Shown: one piece after another, positions 1-11,200 of the stretch
Layout: each line of letters begins with the position of its first letter
How positions within the stretch are numbered: position 1 is the first letter of the stretch
NCBI GenBank assembly: GCA_001724265.1
Contig: MEDY01000373.1
Coordinates: 1 to 29,899 of the forward strand
Direction: 5' to 3'
Source: Rhizaria sp. SCN 62-66
Taxonomy: Eukaryota > Rhizaria, unplaced
DNA length: 29,899 nt
Program-made: the position numbers and the translations under genes
The notes under the pieces: model-generated
Database searches by the model: none
The model's input: only the letters and a program-made list of their open reading frames with translations
What the model was told of the DNA's origin: nothing

Positions 1-1
1 T

Positions 2-628
2 TGCATGGTGATCCGTCTTGATGACAAACGGCTCCCTCATAACGCAGCACACTTCCGCACTGCAGCTCAAAGTTGGGCATTGGGTTCCCGATTGCACCAC
101 TGCTTCGTCCCTTCAGGTCAGTCCCCGGGCACTTGTCTACCGTTTGCCACACTGCATTGTGACTACGGACCCTCATGTGCTAAGGCGCCAATCAAACTTC
201 CTGAGACCGACATTGTTTACGGTGAGTACACGGCGCCCGCTGCCAACGCAAACGTGACATATCCAGTCGGCACAGTGCTGATGTACCCTCGCGAAGTTGT
301 GCCTCGTGAGAGGTTTCTTTCAATTTGCGGGGCATAGGACTCCCCATGGTTCATTGTGTTCAAGCCTTGCGCTGCCACTTTGCTGCGCGGCGCGGTGCCG
401 GTCGGGCGTGTGATGTCGTTTGTGGAGGGGGAAACTGCATCAAAAAGCGATAGTAGTGCGCAACCATTTGATGCAAATGTGTTGCAGTGCTTTGAAACCT
501 ATGCCACTCCGCAGCCAGGTCAAAATTGCAAACATAACGAGTCGTTAATGTATTTTGATGTGTTCATGCCTGTAGACACTGATACGCATGAACTTATGAA
601 CCCTACGCAACTAACAACGCCAGCATAA
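2..628 (+). CDS. 3' end of an unrecognised protein gene, with an in-frame UAG
   Basis: The frame is open from the left edge to TAA at 626-628, interrupted only by TAG at 335-337. That gives about 208 residues if UAG is sense. After the TAG the frame runs on with protein-like sequence (DSPWFIVFKPCAATLLRG), then a Cys-containing stretch (CFETYATPQPGQNCKHNES) and the end NPTQLTTPA. I recognise no domain. The first ~150 bases are less certain: another frame is also open at 18-257, and an acceptor-like pyrimidine tract ending in CAG lies at 105-116, so part of this may be intron. The ATG at 5 need not be the start. GC content is lower than in the CLC gene. It converges on the CLC gene. Confidence 0.55.
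335..337 (+). other. In-frame TAG read as sense (site 1)
   Basis: The frame before ends FLSICGA and the frame after begins DSPWFIVFKPC, with no shift. The next base is G. The frame stays open for 96 more codons to TAA. Confidence 0.55.
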
Positions 629-981
629 CTTTAATCAATCGACTATATACGTTGAAATTCGCACAAAAAGATCACAAGTCACACCCAAAACAGTGTTACA
701 GATACAGCATAATCTTGTGCTAAAGTAGAGATGAAGTTCAGCCACGATCATTCGCAGCGCACGATAATCTTCTGGACACTTAAGGAGTTTAGCATGTATC
801 AGTGATAGAAGAGATTAAGCAAGGATTTATTCATTGAATACCAAATTACAATCAAAAAAAAAATGGGAATATTAACACATCAACTTAACCACCAATCAAT
901 AACAAGCACACAGTCGAACAAAACTAAAAACCAACAACGAAACAAAGTCACAATTAACAGCACTCACGAATTGCGTATTTT
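629..981. other. Intergenic region between convergent genes
   Basis: AT-rich 3' flanks of the left partial gene (+) and the CLC gene (-). I see no supported gene. A minus-strand AATAAA lies at 831-826. An A-run at about 856-863 is followed by an ATG that only opens a shadow frame of the CLC gene. Confidence 0.6.
826..831 (-). promoter_or_regulatory. Possible polyadenylation signal (AATAAA) of the CLC gene
   Basis: AATAAA on the minus strand about 150 nt past the CLC stop codon, in AT-rich DNA. The position suits a short 3' UTR, but this hexamer is common by chance here. Confidence 0.3.
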
Positions 982-3900
982 TTACATATTCTTGAGTTCA
1001 TTCGCGAACTTGGCCGCGACTGCCCTTTCACCGAGGATCATATCCTTCTTGGTCACCACCGCCACAGGGCGGTGCAGTGTATCGAGCAGCACGACGCGGG
1101 ACATGCCGACCTGGCGGAACATGCGCCACAGCCGGTTGCCAGATGTCTCCGCGGCGACTCCGTACGCGCCGCGGTCGGCGATGTGCAGCACGTTGAGCCA
1201 CTCGCTCGCTTCGGCAGGGTCCACCAGTCTACTCACGACCGCCCCCGCGCCCGCGCTGGCACTGGCGGCAGCGGCAGACGCGGATGCGCCGACGCCGCCG
1301 GAGACGGACAGAGACCCGGGACGAGCAAGCAGAGGGCTGCGGTCTGCGTCGCCGTGCCCGTTATTCGCGGCGGCGGCGGCGGCAGCGGCGGCGGCGGCGG
1401 CGGCGGCGGTGGCCTTGGAGTTGTCTTTGCGCGAGCGTTGCTGCTGCGCGGCCTGGTCCTCGAGCCACTCCACGGCCGCGGACACGGCCTTCTTGGAACT
1501 CGTGAGGCACGGGTGCTCCAGCTCCCCGCCCCCGCCACGCTGCTCGCGGTCCGCGTCGGCCGTGTCGTCGACCACGGTCACGGACACGGCCCCGCGCGAG
1601 GCCGCGGCCGAGACGGCGGGGGCCTCAACCGCATCTGCCTCAGCTAGGGCCTCGGCGGCGGCGGCGGCGGCCGCGGCGGCGCCGGGACCGTAGAGCTCGG
1701 GGATGGTAACCTCGAGCAGCCCCTCGACAACGTCGCGCGGAACTGGCGGCAGCGCTGTCATCGCGGAAAGGGTGTTGGCGGCCACGGCGAGGCGATCGCT
1801 GTATGGCAGCTTGGACACCGACGTGAACGGCGGCACCTCCGCAGCCGCAGCAGCGCCAGAGCCGGTGCTCTCACTCGAAAGCGACGACGACGATGAGGAC
1901 GTGGAGGCAGCAGCGGCGGCGGTGGCGGTGGCAGCGTCCGACGTGCGGCGGAGATGCTCGCGCACGTCCTTGGTCTGCTGCGCCAGATACAGCAGCGCCA
2001 TGGCCACGAGAGCGCGCGCGCGGGACGTCGGGTGGCTGCGGAGCGCCTCGGTCACGGTGCGGAAGCGCGCCAGCGGCGACAGCGAGGGGTCGGCCTCGGC
2101 CGCGACCGCAGCAGCTGAGTGGAGGTCAAAGCCCCGCACCATCGTCAGGTGCGGCGCTCCAGTCGAGCCCGCAGTGACGCCGCCGCTGCCACCTGGGGCG
2201 GCGGCAGAGGAGGGCGGTGGGAGCTCGTTGTTGCTGGGGGCATCGCGCGGGGACATCATGTCCGCCGCACTCTCACGTTCGCGGACCAGCCCCGCGCCCA
2301 AACCACTGACACCGCGCGTCGACGCACTCGCACTGTTGTTGTTGCTCGAGGCAAAGGCGATGCGGAGGTCGCGGACCGAGGGCTGGAGGTGCGTGGCTGC
2401 GCGGGAAGCGTCGCGCGCGGCGGCGCGGCGGGCGGCCATGATGCGGTGCAGGCTTGCCGACCGCTCCAGTAGGGCCTCGAGGTCAGCACGGGAGACGGTG
2501 CCGAGGAATGAGCCGGCGCCGAGCTCGGAGACGGGGGTCGAGGCGGCCAGCGCGGCCAGCGAGCCGTAGCACAGCGGACCCTGCTGCTGCTGTTGCTGCT
2601 CCACCTGCTGCTGAGACAGCTTCAGAGGTTGCTGCGGCTGCTGCGATTGTGAGACCGGAGTCGTGATATCGGGCAGCGGCAGTGCGAAAGCCGAGGCGGC
2701 CGCTGCGGAGGCCGACACCGTCGACACAGACGCGGCGGCAGCGGCGGCGGCTGCAGCGGCGGCGGCGGCGGCGGCAGCGGCATTGGCGTTGGCGACCGCG
2801 GCGGCGGCGGCGCGCGCGGAGGCCGTCGGCGCGGGCGCTGCTGCGCGCGGCACGACCAGCGCCGCGGCGCCGGCCTTGGCGAAGGCGCGCAGCGAGTCTG
2901 TCCGCAGCACGGGCAACACGGTGACGACGGGGAACGCCGAGTGCGTGGTGAGGGTGAGCAGCGCGCGGATGCGGGCGGTCGTGTCGACCTCGCCGACGCA
3001 GCACATGTAGTTGATCGACAGCGGTTCGCGCCAGCCGGGCAGCGGTGGGTCGCGCAGAGGCACGGGGACGCGGAGGATCGCGCCGTTGACCACGGTGAAG
3101 GCGCCCGCGCGGCCGGCGCGGAGGCGAGCGAGCCAGTACGCTGAGCGCGCCGCCGGGGAGGCGTCGGCGGGCGGCGGCGCGACGAGCGTGTTGTACGCGC
3201 TGATCGGCCCAGTGGCGACGGGCTGGCCGGGGTAACGCGGGGCGGGCGGCGGGACAGAGAAGGGGACGGGCGCTGCGACGGCCGTGGACGCCTCGACAAC
3301 CTCAGCGGCAGTGACCTTGGAGAGCGCGGGGTGAGGGCGCTCGCCGAGGGTGAGATACGAGGTGCGGAGCTTCATTTCCTCGGCTTCGAGGCCGCCGGAG
3401 AGGGCATCGGCGATGAACTTGCTGCAGATGATCGTGATCATGATCGGGGTGAGAAACTGCACGTCGGAGGTGAACTCGACCATCATGACGGCGAGTGGCA
3501 GCGTCAATCGGTTGATCGCGGCCAGTGTGCCGACAGAGCCCAGCACTGCGTAGACGCCCAGATTGACGCTCTCGCCGACTTCTTCGAGCACGAGGCCGAA
3601 GAAGCGGCCGAAGATGGCGCCGATAATGATCGCGGGCATGAAGAAGCCGCCCGGCGCGGCCGACTGGTACGAGATATTGGTCAGGATGAAGTAGCCGAGC
3701 ATGAACGCCAGGGTAACGCCAAACGAGAACTGGTTCGGCTGGCCCTCAGTGCGGTCCCACAGCAGCCGCACGAGCTGCTCGGGATTGCCGAAGAAGAGGG
3801 TGCCGACCTGCGAGAAGCTGCCCTCCGGGCAGGACAGCCGGTAGCAACGCTTGGGATGGTGGACACACATCGGGAACGAGTCCTCTCTAACGGGGGTACA

Positions 3901-6900
3901 CGAGAACGACAGAGTAAGGATGATGCCGGGCACGACCAGGGCGATGGCGAGGTAGAACATAAAGCGCATGTGGGGCCAGAGGCGGTGGCCGAAGTGGTCA
4001 ATGCGGTACCGTGACAGAACCAGGTTCACCTGAGGAGCAAAAGGGAAAGAAGAGAAAAGATTTGTTCAAGTGAGATATTGGACCCAAAAAAAGCACGACT
4101 CGGGAGATAAACATTTAAAACGAACATGATACAGAGCATTCAAAAAAATATACTCCGAAAGAGTTTGATATTGTCGGTGACAGCGACATACCTGCGTGAA
4201 GAAGACGCCCATGAGCCCGGTGGCGACCCCGAGCCCACAGACGACAAAGAGCTCGCGCGTGTTCATCGCAGGCACCTGCGGCATGTCGACATCGATGAAC
4301 CCGCGGTCGGGCAGCAGCGAGTTGTCGCCCTTGACGAGGTTGCTGACGACGACAGAGACCAGGGACGTAAAGAAGAGGCGCAGAGTGAGCTGCAGAGAAA
4401 GGGACTCGCGGGCCATGCCCTGAAGCATCACGATGCCGGCCAGTGGCGCGTTGAATGCTGCCGTGAACCCCGCCGCGGCGCCGCACGCGATAAACGAGTG
4501 CTCATCGGCCGCGCTCGAGAGAGATTTGGCGAGGATCTGCAGCATTCCCGAGACGGTAAGTTCGGACGCCAACGCGATGGGCGACTCATCGTCGTCGGCG
4601 CCGGTCAGAAGCGGGCCCTGGGGCGTGTAGGGCGCAGGCACGGGTGCGGCGCGCGACGGTGGCACGTACGACGCCGGAAGCGTGCCGATCTCGAGCTCGG
4701 CAATGCCCGATAACGCGCTATTCTTGCTGAGTCGCGTGTTCTCATCCGCGTCGTCGTCGTCATCGTCGTCGTCGTAGTCGTACTCAAGCGTCACCGCAGA
4801 GGCCGCGTTGCTGTTGCTCCGGTTCCCGGCCGCGCCCCCCGCCGCCGCAGCAGCAGCCGCGGCAGCGCTGGTGGCGCTGGTGGTCTTGAGGAGCGCGACG
4901 ATCGAGTCGGTCTGACGCAGCCCCGGGTCGACGTGCGTCATCATGTAGTCGCAGAGACGCATGCGCGACTCGGTGCCGCGGGACATGCGCGCCGCGGCGC
5001 GGGCGGCCGCGGCAGCGGCAGCAGCGTCGGCGGGCGTGTAGGCAACGGACTCGCGGTGCAAGCGCTCTGCCAGCGGGCGCGGCGGCGGGAACGACCGGGT
5101 CACAGTGCCGTCCTGCGGTAGTGAGACGAGAGCACAGAAAATGAGGGGATATTGTGAGATATAAATGAGATATAACAGGAAATCAATGAAATAGTAGTAC
5201 TATAGTATTAAATTAAAAATCGCAAAATTTTTAAATATAATACTACTATTCCGCGACGTACTTGTCCGAAGCCGACGCCGACGTCACTTCCTCCCAGGCC
5301 CATCCCGGTCCCCCCCAGTCCGTCGTTGTGCCCCACAACAGAGCCACCGGGGGTCAGCACACCGACGTCAGACTGTGCCGAGTCGTCCAGATCGAGCTCT
5401 TCGCGGCCGCTATGACGCGAATACCCCGCGGCAGCCGCCGGAACAGGACCGTTGTTGTTGCTGTTGCGACCGCCGCGGTTGGAGTGGCGACGGCGGTCAA
5501 CCACGTCCCAGCCCTCTGAGCCGTCCTGGGCCGGGACGAGCACGAGCGGCGACAGCGAGAAGCGCCGCTCGAAAGCAAACCACAGCGCGGCGGCGCGGCG
5601 CGCGAGCGGCCCCGCGGCGGCGCGCGGCGGGCCTAAGCACGGGTTGCGGCGGCACCTCTGGTGTTTGTTGATCAGACAACAGCAGAGGGCGCGGACGACG
5701 CGCGCCGTGGCCGGAGACGCGACGACGCGGACCAAGAGCGTAGTGACCTGGCGCGCGATGAGGCCGCCCATGTGAATCAGCGGGCCCTGGAGCCCGGACT
5801 TGAGGTTTGCGCCCAGAGCGAAGATGAGGGAGACGGTTTTGGCGGCGAGGACTTTCATGGTGAAGATCGGCAGCGAGGTGTTAAAAGAGCCGTCTAAGTA
5901 GGCGGCTAAGTGGGGAATACCGGAGCCGCGGATGGGATAGTACCCGCCCATGAACGACACGACGACGAGCGCGGCGCCGAGCACCAGCGTGATAAACACA
6001 CCGACGATCATGGCCGCGACTGGCCAGAGCCAGTGTAGCCCCGAAGAGAAGCCCTTCACGCCGCCGTTGCGCTGCATGAAGAAGGTAATAGCGGCGATGA
6101 GCGTGGTGTAGAGCCCGCGGACGCCGAACTCGACTGCGAGGCCGAGACACGACACGGCGACGCCGATGATGAGGCAGATGAAGAAGCGCGCAAACTGCGG
6201 CCACACGGACTCGAGGAACGAGACCTGTGCGTAGGTGTGTGCGCGCGCGATGCGCTCTTCATCGAACGTCGTCTCCATGCTGCCGGCGCCAATGCCGCCG
6301 CTGCCCAGCCCGCCGTTGCCCCCGCTGCCACTACTACTCCCGTTGTTATTATTGTTGATAGCAGCGAGGTTGTCGGTGGAGAACGAGGGTGGAATCGGGG
6401 TCGTGTTGTCCGCGACTAGTCCGCCGAGCGCGGGCGCCGGCGACGGGGAGAACGCAGGGGACGCGGAAGGTGTCGCAGCAGCACTCACGGACCTGCTAGC
6501 GGCACTATTTACACCACCGCCGCCACCGGTTTGGAAACTGCTGCTAGTGTTGTTCACGATTGCGCTGGAGACGGGGGGGCGCAGCGAGGGGTTGTTGCCG
6601 AGGAACTTGGGGCCGAATGCTTCGTCAAAGTCCCTGATGAGCACGTCCACGACATGCTTCGTGCCCGGGAGGTGCGGGTCCACGTCCCGCCGAGCCGGCT
6701 GGCATCCATACACTGCCTCGGCGCCCGACACAGGGCCCGAGGATGAAACTGAGGAGGCGACGCCGAGGCGAGGGAGCAGGTCCGCGGGCGCGGGGACGCG
6801 GGTGGACAGGGCGGCGAGCGTGGGTCCCAGTAGTTCGGTGGTTGCGTGGGATGTGAGGTCGTCGGTGAAGTCAACCGTCTCCATATAGTCGATCTCCTTG

Positions 6901-7268
6901 ACGACGCCCGCGCGGCGCGAGGACGGCGCCGGGCGGCCGCGCGGGGACAGCAGCGGCGACGATAGCTCCGCCAGCGCAATCCCGCCGCCGGTGCTGCTGC
7001 TGCTGCTACTGCTGCTGCTGCTGTGGGCCTGGCCGTTGTTGTTGGGGGAAGTGGAGGATGAGTGGATGATGGGGACGAGGCCGCCGGTGCTGCTGGCGTT
7101 GGAGCCCGCGCGCGGGGCGAGCGACGGGGACGCCGACGGTGGACGGCTCGACGCGGCAGAGCCGGGAGTCGTGGAGCCAGAGCCAGCGGCCGCGGATGCA
7201 GAGGCGTTATTGTGGGAGCCGACGGAGGGCAGGCGACGGGAGCTGGGGAGCTCGCCGTCGTTGTCCAT
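982..7268 (-). CDS. CLC-family chloride channel/transporter with very large low-complexity inserts
   Basis: Three exons: 7268-5262, 5112-4192 and 4029-982 (stop TAA), about 1,991 residues against roughly 700-900 in usual eukaryotic CLCs. The ATG sits in an excellent context (CCACCATGG). Residues 1-350 are a disordered Ser/Gly/Asn-rich N-terminus. The membrane core begins near 355 (FFICLIIGVAVSCLGLAVEF). GSGIPH lies at 448-453 (Ser449 matches the chloride-coordinating serine) and GLQGPLIHMG near 492-501, where Gln494 occupies the gating-glutamate position of G(K/R)EGP. After an insert of about 325 residues come GAAAGFTAAFNAPLAG (~880), GGFFMP (~1105) and NRLTLPLAVMMVEFTSDVQFLTP. Two CBS domains follow: the first (~1310) is split by a poly-Ala/Gln insert, and the second (~1915-1987) contains WRMFRQVGMSRVVLLD and PVAVVTKKDMI. 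It should be an intracellular or plasma-membrane anion pathway. The changed key glutamates favour a channel over a proton exchanger, by inference. Confidence 0.93.
4030..4191 (-). other. CLC intron 2 (phase 0, 162 nt)
   Basis: Donor CAG|GTATGT at 4192/4191 and acceptor TTTTGCTCCTCAG|GTG at 4030/4029. Removing it joins GVFFTQ to VNLVLSRYR, which matches a continuous CLC helix. The interior is AT-rich and contains stops. Confidence 0.9.
4738..4790 (-). repeat. GAC/GAT repeat encoding a poly-Asp run
   Basis: A GTC/ATC-type trinucleotide tract on the plus strand encodes YDYDDDDDDDDADENT in the CLC loop insert. It gives an acidic patch predicted to be cytoplasmic, between membrane helices F and G. 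Confidence 0.85.
5113..5261 (-). other. CLC intron 1 (phase 0, 149 nt)
   Basis: Donor CAA|GTACGT at 5262/5261 and acceptor ACTACCGCAG|GAC at 5113/5112. The interior is strongly AT-rich with in-frame stops. It joins VGVGFGQ to DGTVTRSFPPPRP inside the F-G loop insert. Confidence 0.85.
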
Positions 7269-8234
7269 GGTGGTGGGGCGCGGGGGGTTAGACAAAACAA
7301 GCGGGTAGAGCCGTGGTGCGCTCTGTGATAAAGGCGTAGGACGTGTGAGATAAGACACAAGAGAGAGACATGCGTGGTGGGTTGAGTCCAAGGAGACGCG
7401 TGTAAGCAAGTTTGAACCAAGGATGCGGATCCGTGCGAATAATGGGATTTGCATCAACTAAATAAACGACTGTTGAGTCCGTAAAAGCATAAGAAATACA
7501 ATGTAGCCGTGCAGACCTCGACATAATACACGCAGTGAAGAAATACGAGTCGATGAAGAAATAATCGATTGTGCGAGATTGCCCTAAGACCAATGTGACC
7601 GGCGACGAGGCAGAGGCCTCACCAAGGTCATTTTTTGGCAACTTGAGGGGTGATCGCAGAAACCGCGGTATATACGCTTTTTTGTGAATATAAACCTCTT
7701 TTTTTGAATGATTGTGGTCGCTTTTTGAAATTTGAATTTCTGTGTTTAAAATTTGATTCTGCAACTACATCGTCTTGGAGCGAATTTCTGAAAACGCAAC
7801 TTCAGAGTCAAAGTAGGGGGGCTAAATATAATAGGATATAATTGTGAAATTAGTAAATATACAAAAATAAACCCGTCAATATACTATCTTAAGTGTCACA
7901 ACATTAAGAAAAGCAAAAATTATTAAGTTAACGTTTGATTATAATAAGTTATATCCCGTCATAGTTAAGTAGCCGATTTCGCACGAGTGACCTACCAAGC
8001 GTTTGGTGGTCTTCTAATCAGGGGATTTCTCAGAATGACGTAAATCGCCGCCGTAGAGAAGGTAGACGCAGCCGCCGTCCTCACACGCAGATTTAATGAG
8101 ATGAAGTCAATTCGGGAAAAAATGTAGAAGAGCATAATCTGAACACATAAACGACAACGAATAAAACTTGTATTTTTGAAGATATTTCTTGTGTTTCTTT
8201 TCAAGTTGATGATCTTCGGCTCCACAGATTTTCT
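7269..8234. other. Intergenic region: 5' flank of the CLC gene, 3' flank of the giant gene
   Basis: AT-rich, especially 7650-8230. The near part (7269-7490) is probably the CLC 5' leader. An in-frame upstream ATG at 7454-7452 would add 62 residues, but it has a poorer context than 7268 and the encoded stretch looks like leader. A minus frame at 7764-7288 lacks an ATG start. I see no supported gene or RNA. Confidence 0.5.
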
Positions 8235-11200
8235 TCAAGTGAGCCGACCTTGCTTGGCCTCGCCATCACTCCCCGGGGCTACAGTCTCTACGCCCATTAC
8301 ATCCGCATTTTCAGGGCTGCGCTGCGTCAACTGTGGCGGACTATGCAGCGTCTGCCGGTGCAGTTGCTTCGCTTTGAGCTGTCTCCGTGCGCGCGCCTCT
8401 GCCTCCGCGCCACCCTGTCCCCACCACTCGCCACTGCCACACTGCGCATCAACGCCATCACAGTCGCCAATGGTTCCGTTGTCCGGCACCTGCGCGGGGG
8501 CCATGCCCGGCTGTCCACATGCAGCGGACAACAGAGCGGGGCGCTGGTGAGCAGGTTTGTGGGGCTTCACAACACACGTACCACTCTGCTATTGCAGTTG
8601 ATGCTCGTGTTTCCCAACCTGCTGCACTTGTTGCTGCTGCGCAGCCGACCAGGGCCCGCGTGCAAGCGACAGCCGCGGCGCGTTGCGATTGCTGCTGGCG
8701 GCAAACCCGGCGGCCGTACTGCCGTTCAGGAACGCGGCGCCGAGCGAGCGCGCAGTGTTACCGTCCCTGCGTGCGCAGGCGTTGGCGTTGGCGTTGGCGT
8801 TGGCGTTAAAGGCAAACACACCGTTGTCATTCTCGTCACACCCACGGCCGTGTTCGTGCTCCAAGTCACTGATACTCTCAGAGTGGTCGATACCGCAGTA
8901 TGCACCCAATGCAAACGCACAGTTTGCTTTGGCAGTGTTCACGTTTACGACTGTATCAACGACAGTCGTGCCAAATGAGCTAGACAGACCTGCGACAGCT
9001 GCTATTGTAGCCTCTGAGTTATCCACAGTTCGGTGCACATTGGTCTCATTTACCTGCTCGTGGAGCGACTGCTGCAGTAGCTGTGGTGGTGGCAGTGACT
9101 GAAGCATTGACTGCGGCACAAGATGCGGGAATGGCATGTGCTGTTGTTGAGTTGGTGTGAAGCCAGTGAGTCGGCTCACCGAGTCTAAGGGCATGTCGCA
9201 AGCCAAATGCCCCGCCGCACACTGGTCTAAGGGAGCCAGGCTTTGACTGTGGAGCTTTCTCTCGGCGTCGATGTGTACCTGCTCACAGTCACCCGCTCCC
9301 GGAAGCAACTCGACATCAGCAGCAACTTTGATAGCGGTGTCGGTCTGACTGCGCTTCATCGCACCAATTGCTGTTGCATCGCCAGAGCTCGTGTTGCAGT
9401 CAAGATTAACGTGAATGGCGCCGGTCTCCGCGGTCGCGGCAGCGTCGCCGCGGCCAAAAATTGGGCTGACATCAGCAAGCACGGGTGTGATGACTGCAAG
9501 AGGTGCTAGCGCGGCAATACCTGCTTGTGGTGACTGCGCAGCGCTGCTGTGTAAGAACCCGATGCCTTTGGCGTGCGCTTGTAAGTACTCCGCGTGTAAG
9601 TACTCGGCAAAACCGCCCTGCAGCGCGTGGTAGCCGCCGCTGCGCCGGTCGAATCCGCTGTGCACGCTGCCCGCCGCCGCCGCGGCCGCTGCGTTGGGGA
9701 TGTCGATACCGCGCTCCACAGCCACGGCCACTGACGTCGCGGTCGCATTCGCTAGCGCAGTTGAGGTTGCAGCTGTAGCCGCAGCGCCGCGTATGCGAGA
9801 AAGGCCTCGGCAGGCAGCGGCGCCGGCGCCTGAGCTGTTATCGGTATAGTAGTAGCTGTATCCTGCGTGCTGCTGGTCGTTCGGACCGTGTGAGTCGTGG
9901 TCGTGAACACTGTTGCCCTGCAGGCCGTGCTGGCCGTGGGCCTGCAGACCGTAGCCGCCGCTGAAGTCGCCGGAATTGCCGCGCCGAGCGCGCGTGCGCC
10001 GCGGTGTCTGCTGCTGGTGCTACTGTTGCGGTTGGAGCCGCTGCCGGTGCTGTCGCAGAGGGGCAACGCTTGCGTGGTGGTGATACTGATGCTTGGCGAC
10101 CCCGGTGGCGCCTAGTCTGTTGCGCGCAGCCTCACTGTCGTCCCCACTGGCTCTGGGCTGGTTCTCGCACTCGCTGTCTGTGCCGCTGTCGTTGGTAAGT
10201 GCGCTGCGGCTGAGGCAGAGACTGCCTTCGCCCTCGCCGCTGCTGCCAAACACGCAGTCGTTGCTGCCGGCGCCAGCACCAGAGCCCGTGCCAGTGCCGA
10301 TGCCCGCGCTGCTGCCGCCGGGGCAGAGGCCGAACCCCAGTCGCAGCGGCATGGTCTGCGGCGGCGTCTGACGCGGGTACTGGCGTTGCTGCCGCGGCTG
10401 CAGTTCGAGTCCTTGCTCTGGACTGAGCGTGACCGCGGCGACCGGGATCGAGTGTGTCAACGGCGTCGCGGGGAGCAAACCGCCGGCGTCGTGATTACCT
10501 CCGCCGCCGCCGCTGCTGCTGCTGCTGTTGCTGTGTGGCACGGTCACATGCGGCGTGCCGTGGGTGATTGCGAGGCGCAGTTCGTGCATCTGCATTTCAC
10601 GGTTCTTGTCGTGGTTATGTGCAAGTGCGGTGCTGTTGTTGATGAACACAATAGGGAAGGCTGCTGCAGCGGCTGCATCCGTTGCCGCGTCTGAATCAGT
10701 CGCCACCGAGCTTGACATAGTCCCAGACGCCTTCGCTGCAGTGAACGCAGCGACGGTTGCGGCGTCGTAAAACGCCGGCGCGTACCGATACAGCCCACTG
10801 CCGCCGCCGTCAGCGCCCCCGTCCACAGAGCGCAGGCCGCTGCTGTCGCCGCTGCCGCCGCGGGCTTCCCGCCGCAGCGCAGGCGCCGGCGTCGAGGCGG
10901 CCAGAGACGCGGCCAACGACCCCGCGCCGCTGCCGCCGCCGAAGTCGTCGCGGTGGCCGCCGGCGCCGCCGCCGCGCGTGCTGTTGGTGACGCTGCGCAG
11001 CGCGGGCGACGGCAGCACGGGCGCGGCGGCCAGCGCGGCGAGCGGCCGCGGCGCGCCGAAGGGTTGGGTTGCCGTCGCGGGTGTTTCGCCGAACGCTGTG
11101 TGGGGAAAGGCAGACGCCGCCGCCGTCGCGGTGTCGGTGTCGGAGAACGCGACTGCCGCCGCGGTGAGCCGAGGCGCGCCCGTGGGATTGTTCCCCGTCT

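Noticed and set aside
863-3300. Long open frames on the plus strand and in other minus frames across the CLC gene
   Set aside because: They encode only Arg/Ala/Pro-rich sequence produced by GC-rich trinucleotide runs. The minus frame carries the CLC and CBS motifs.
7288-7764. 158-codon minus-strand frame upstream of the CLC start
   Set aside because: It has no ATG at its start and no recognisable features, and it overlaps the likely CLC leader.
7965-8237. Continuation of the giant-gene frame past TGA (about 78 codons to TAG, then TAA)
   Set aside because: Composition turns sharply AT-rich at the TGA, as in a 3' UTR. I take TGA as the true stop, though this is the only TGA end in the window.
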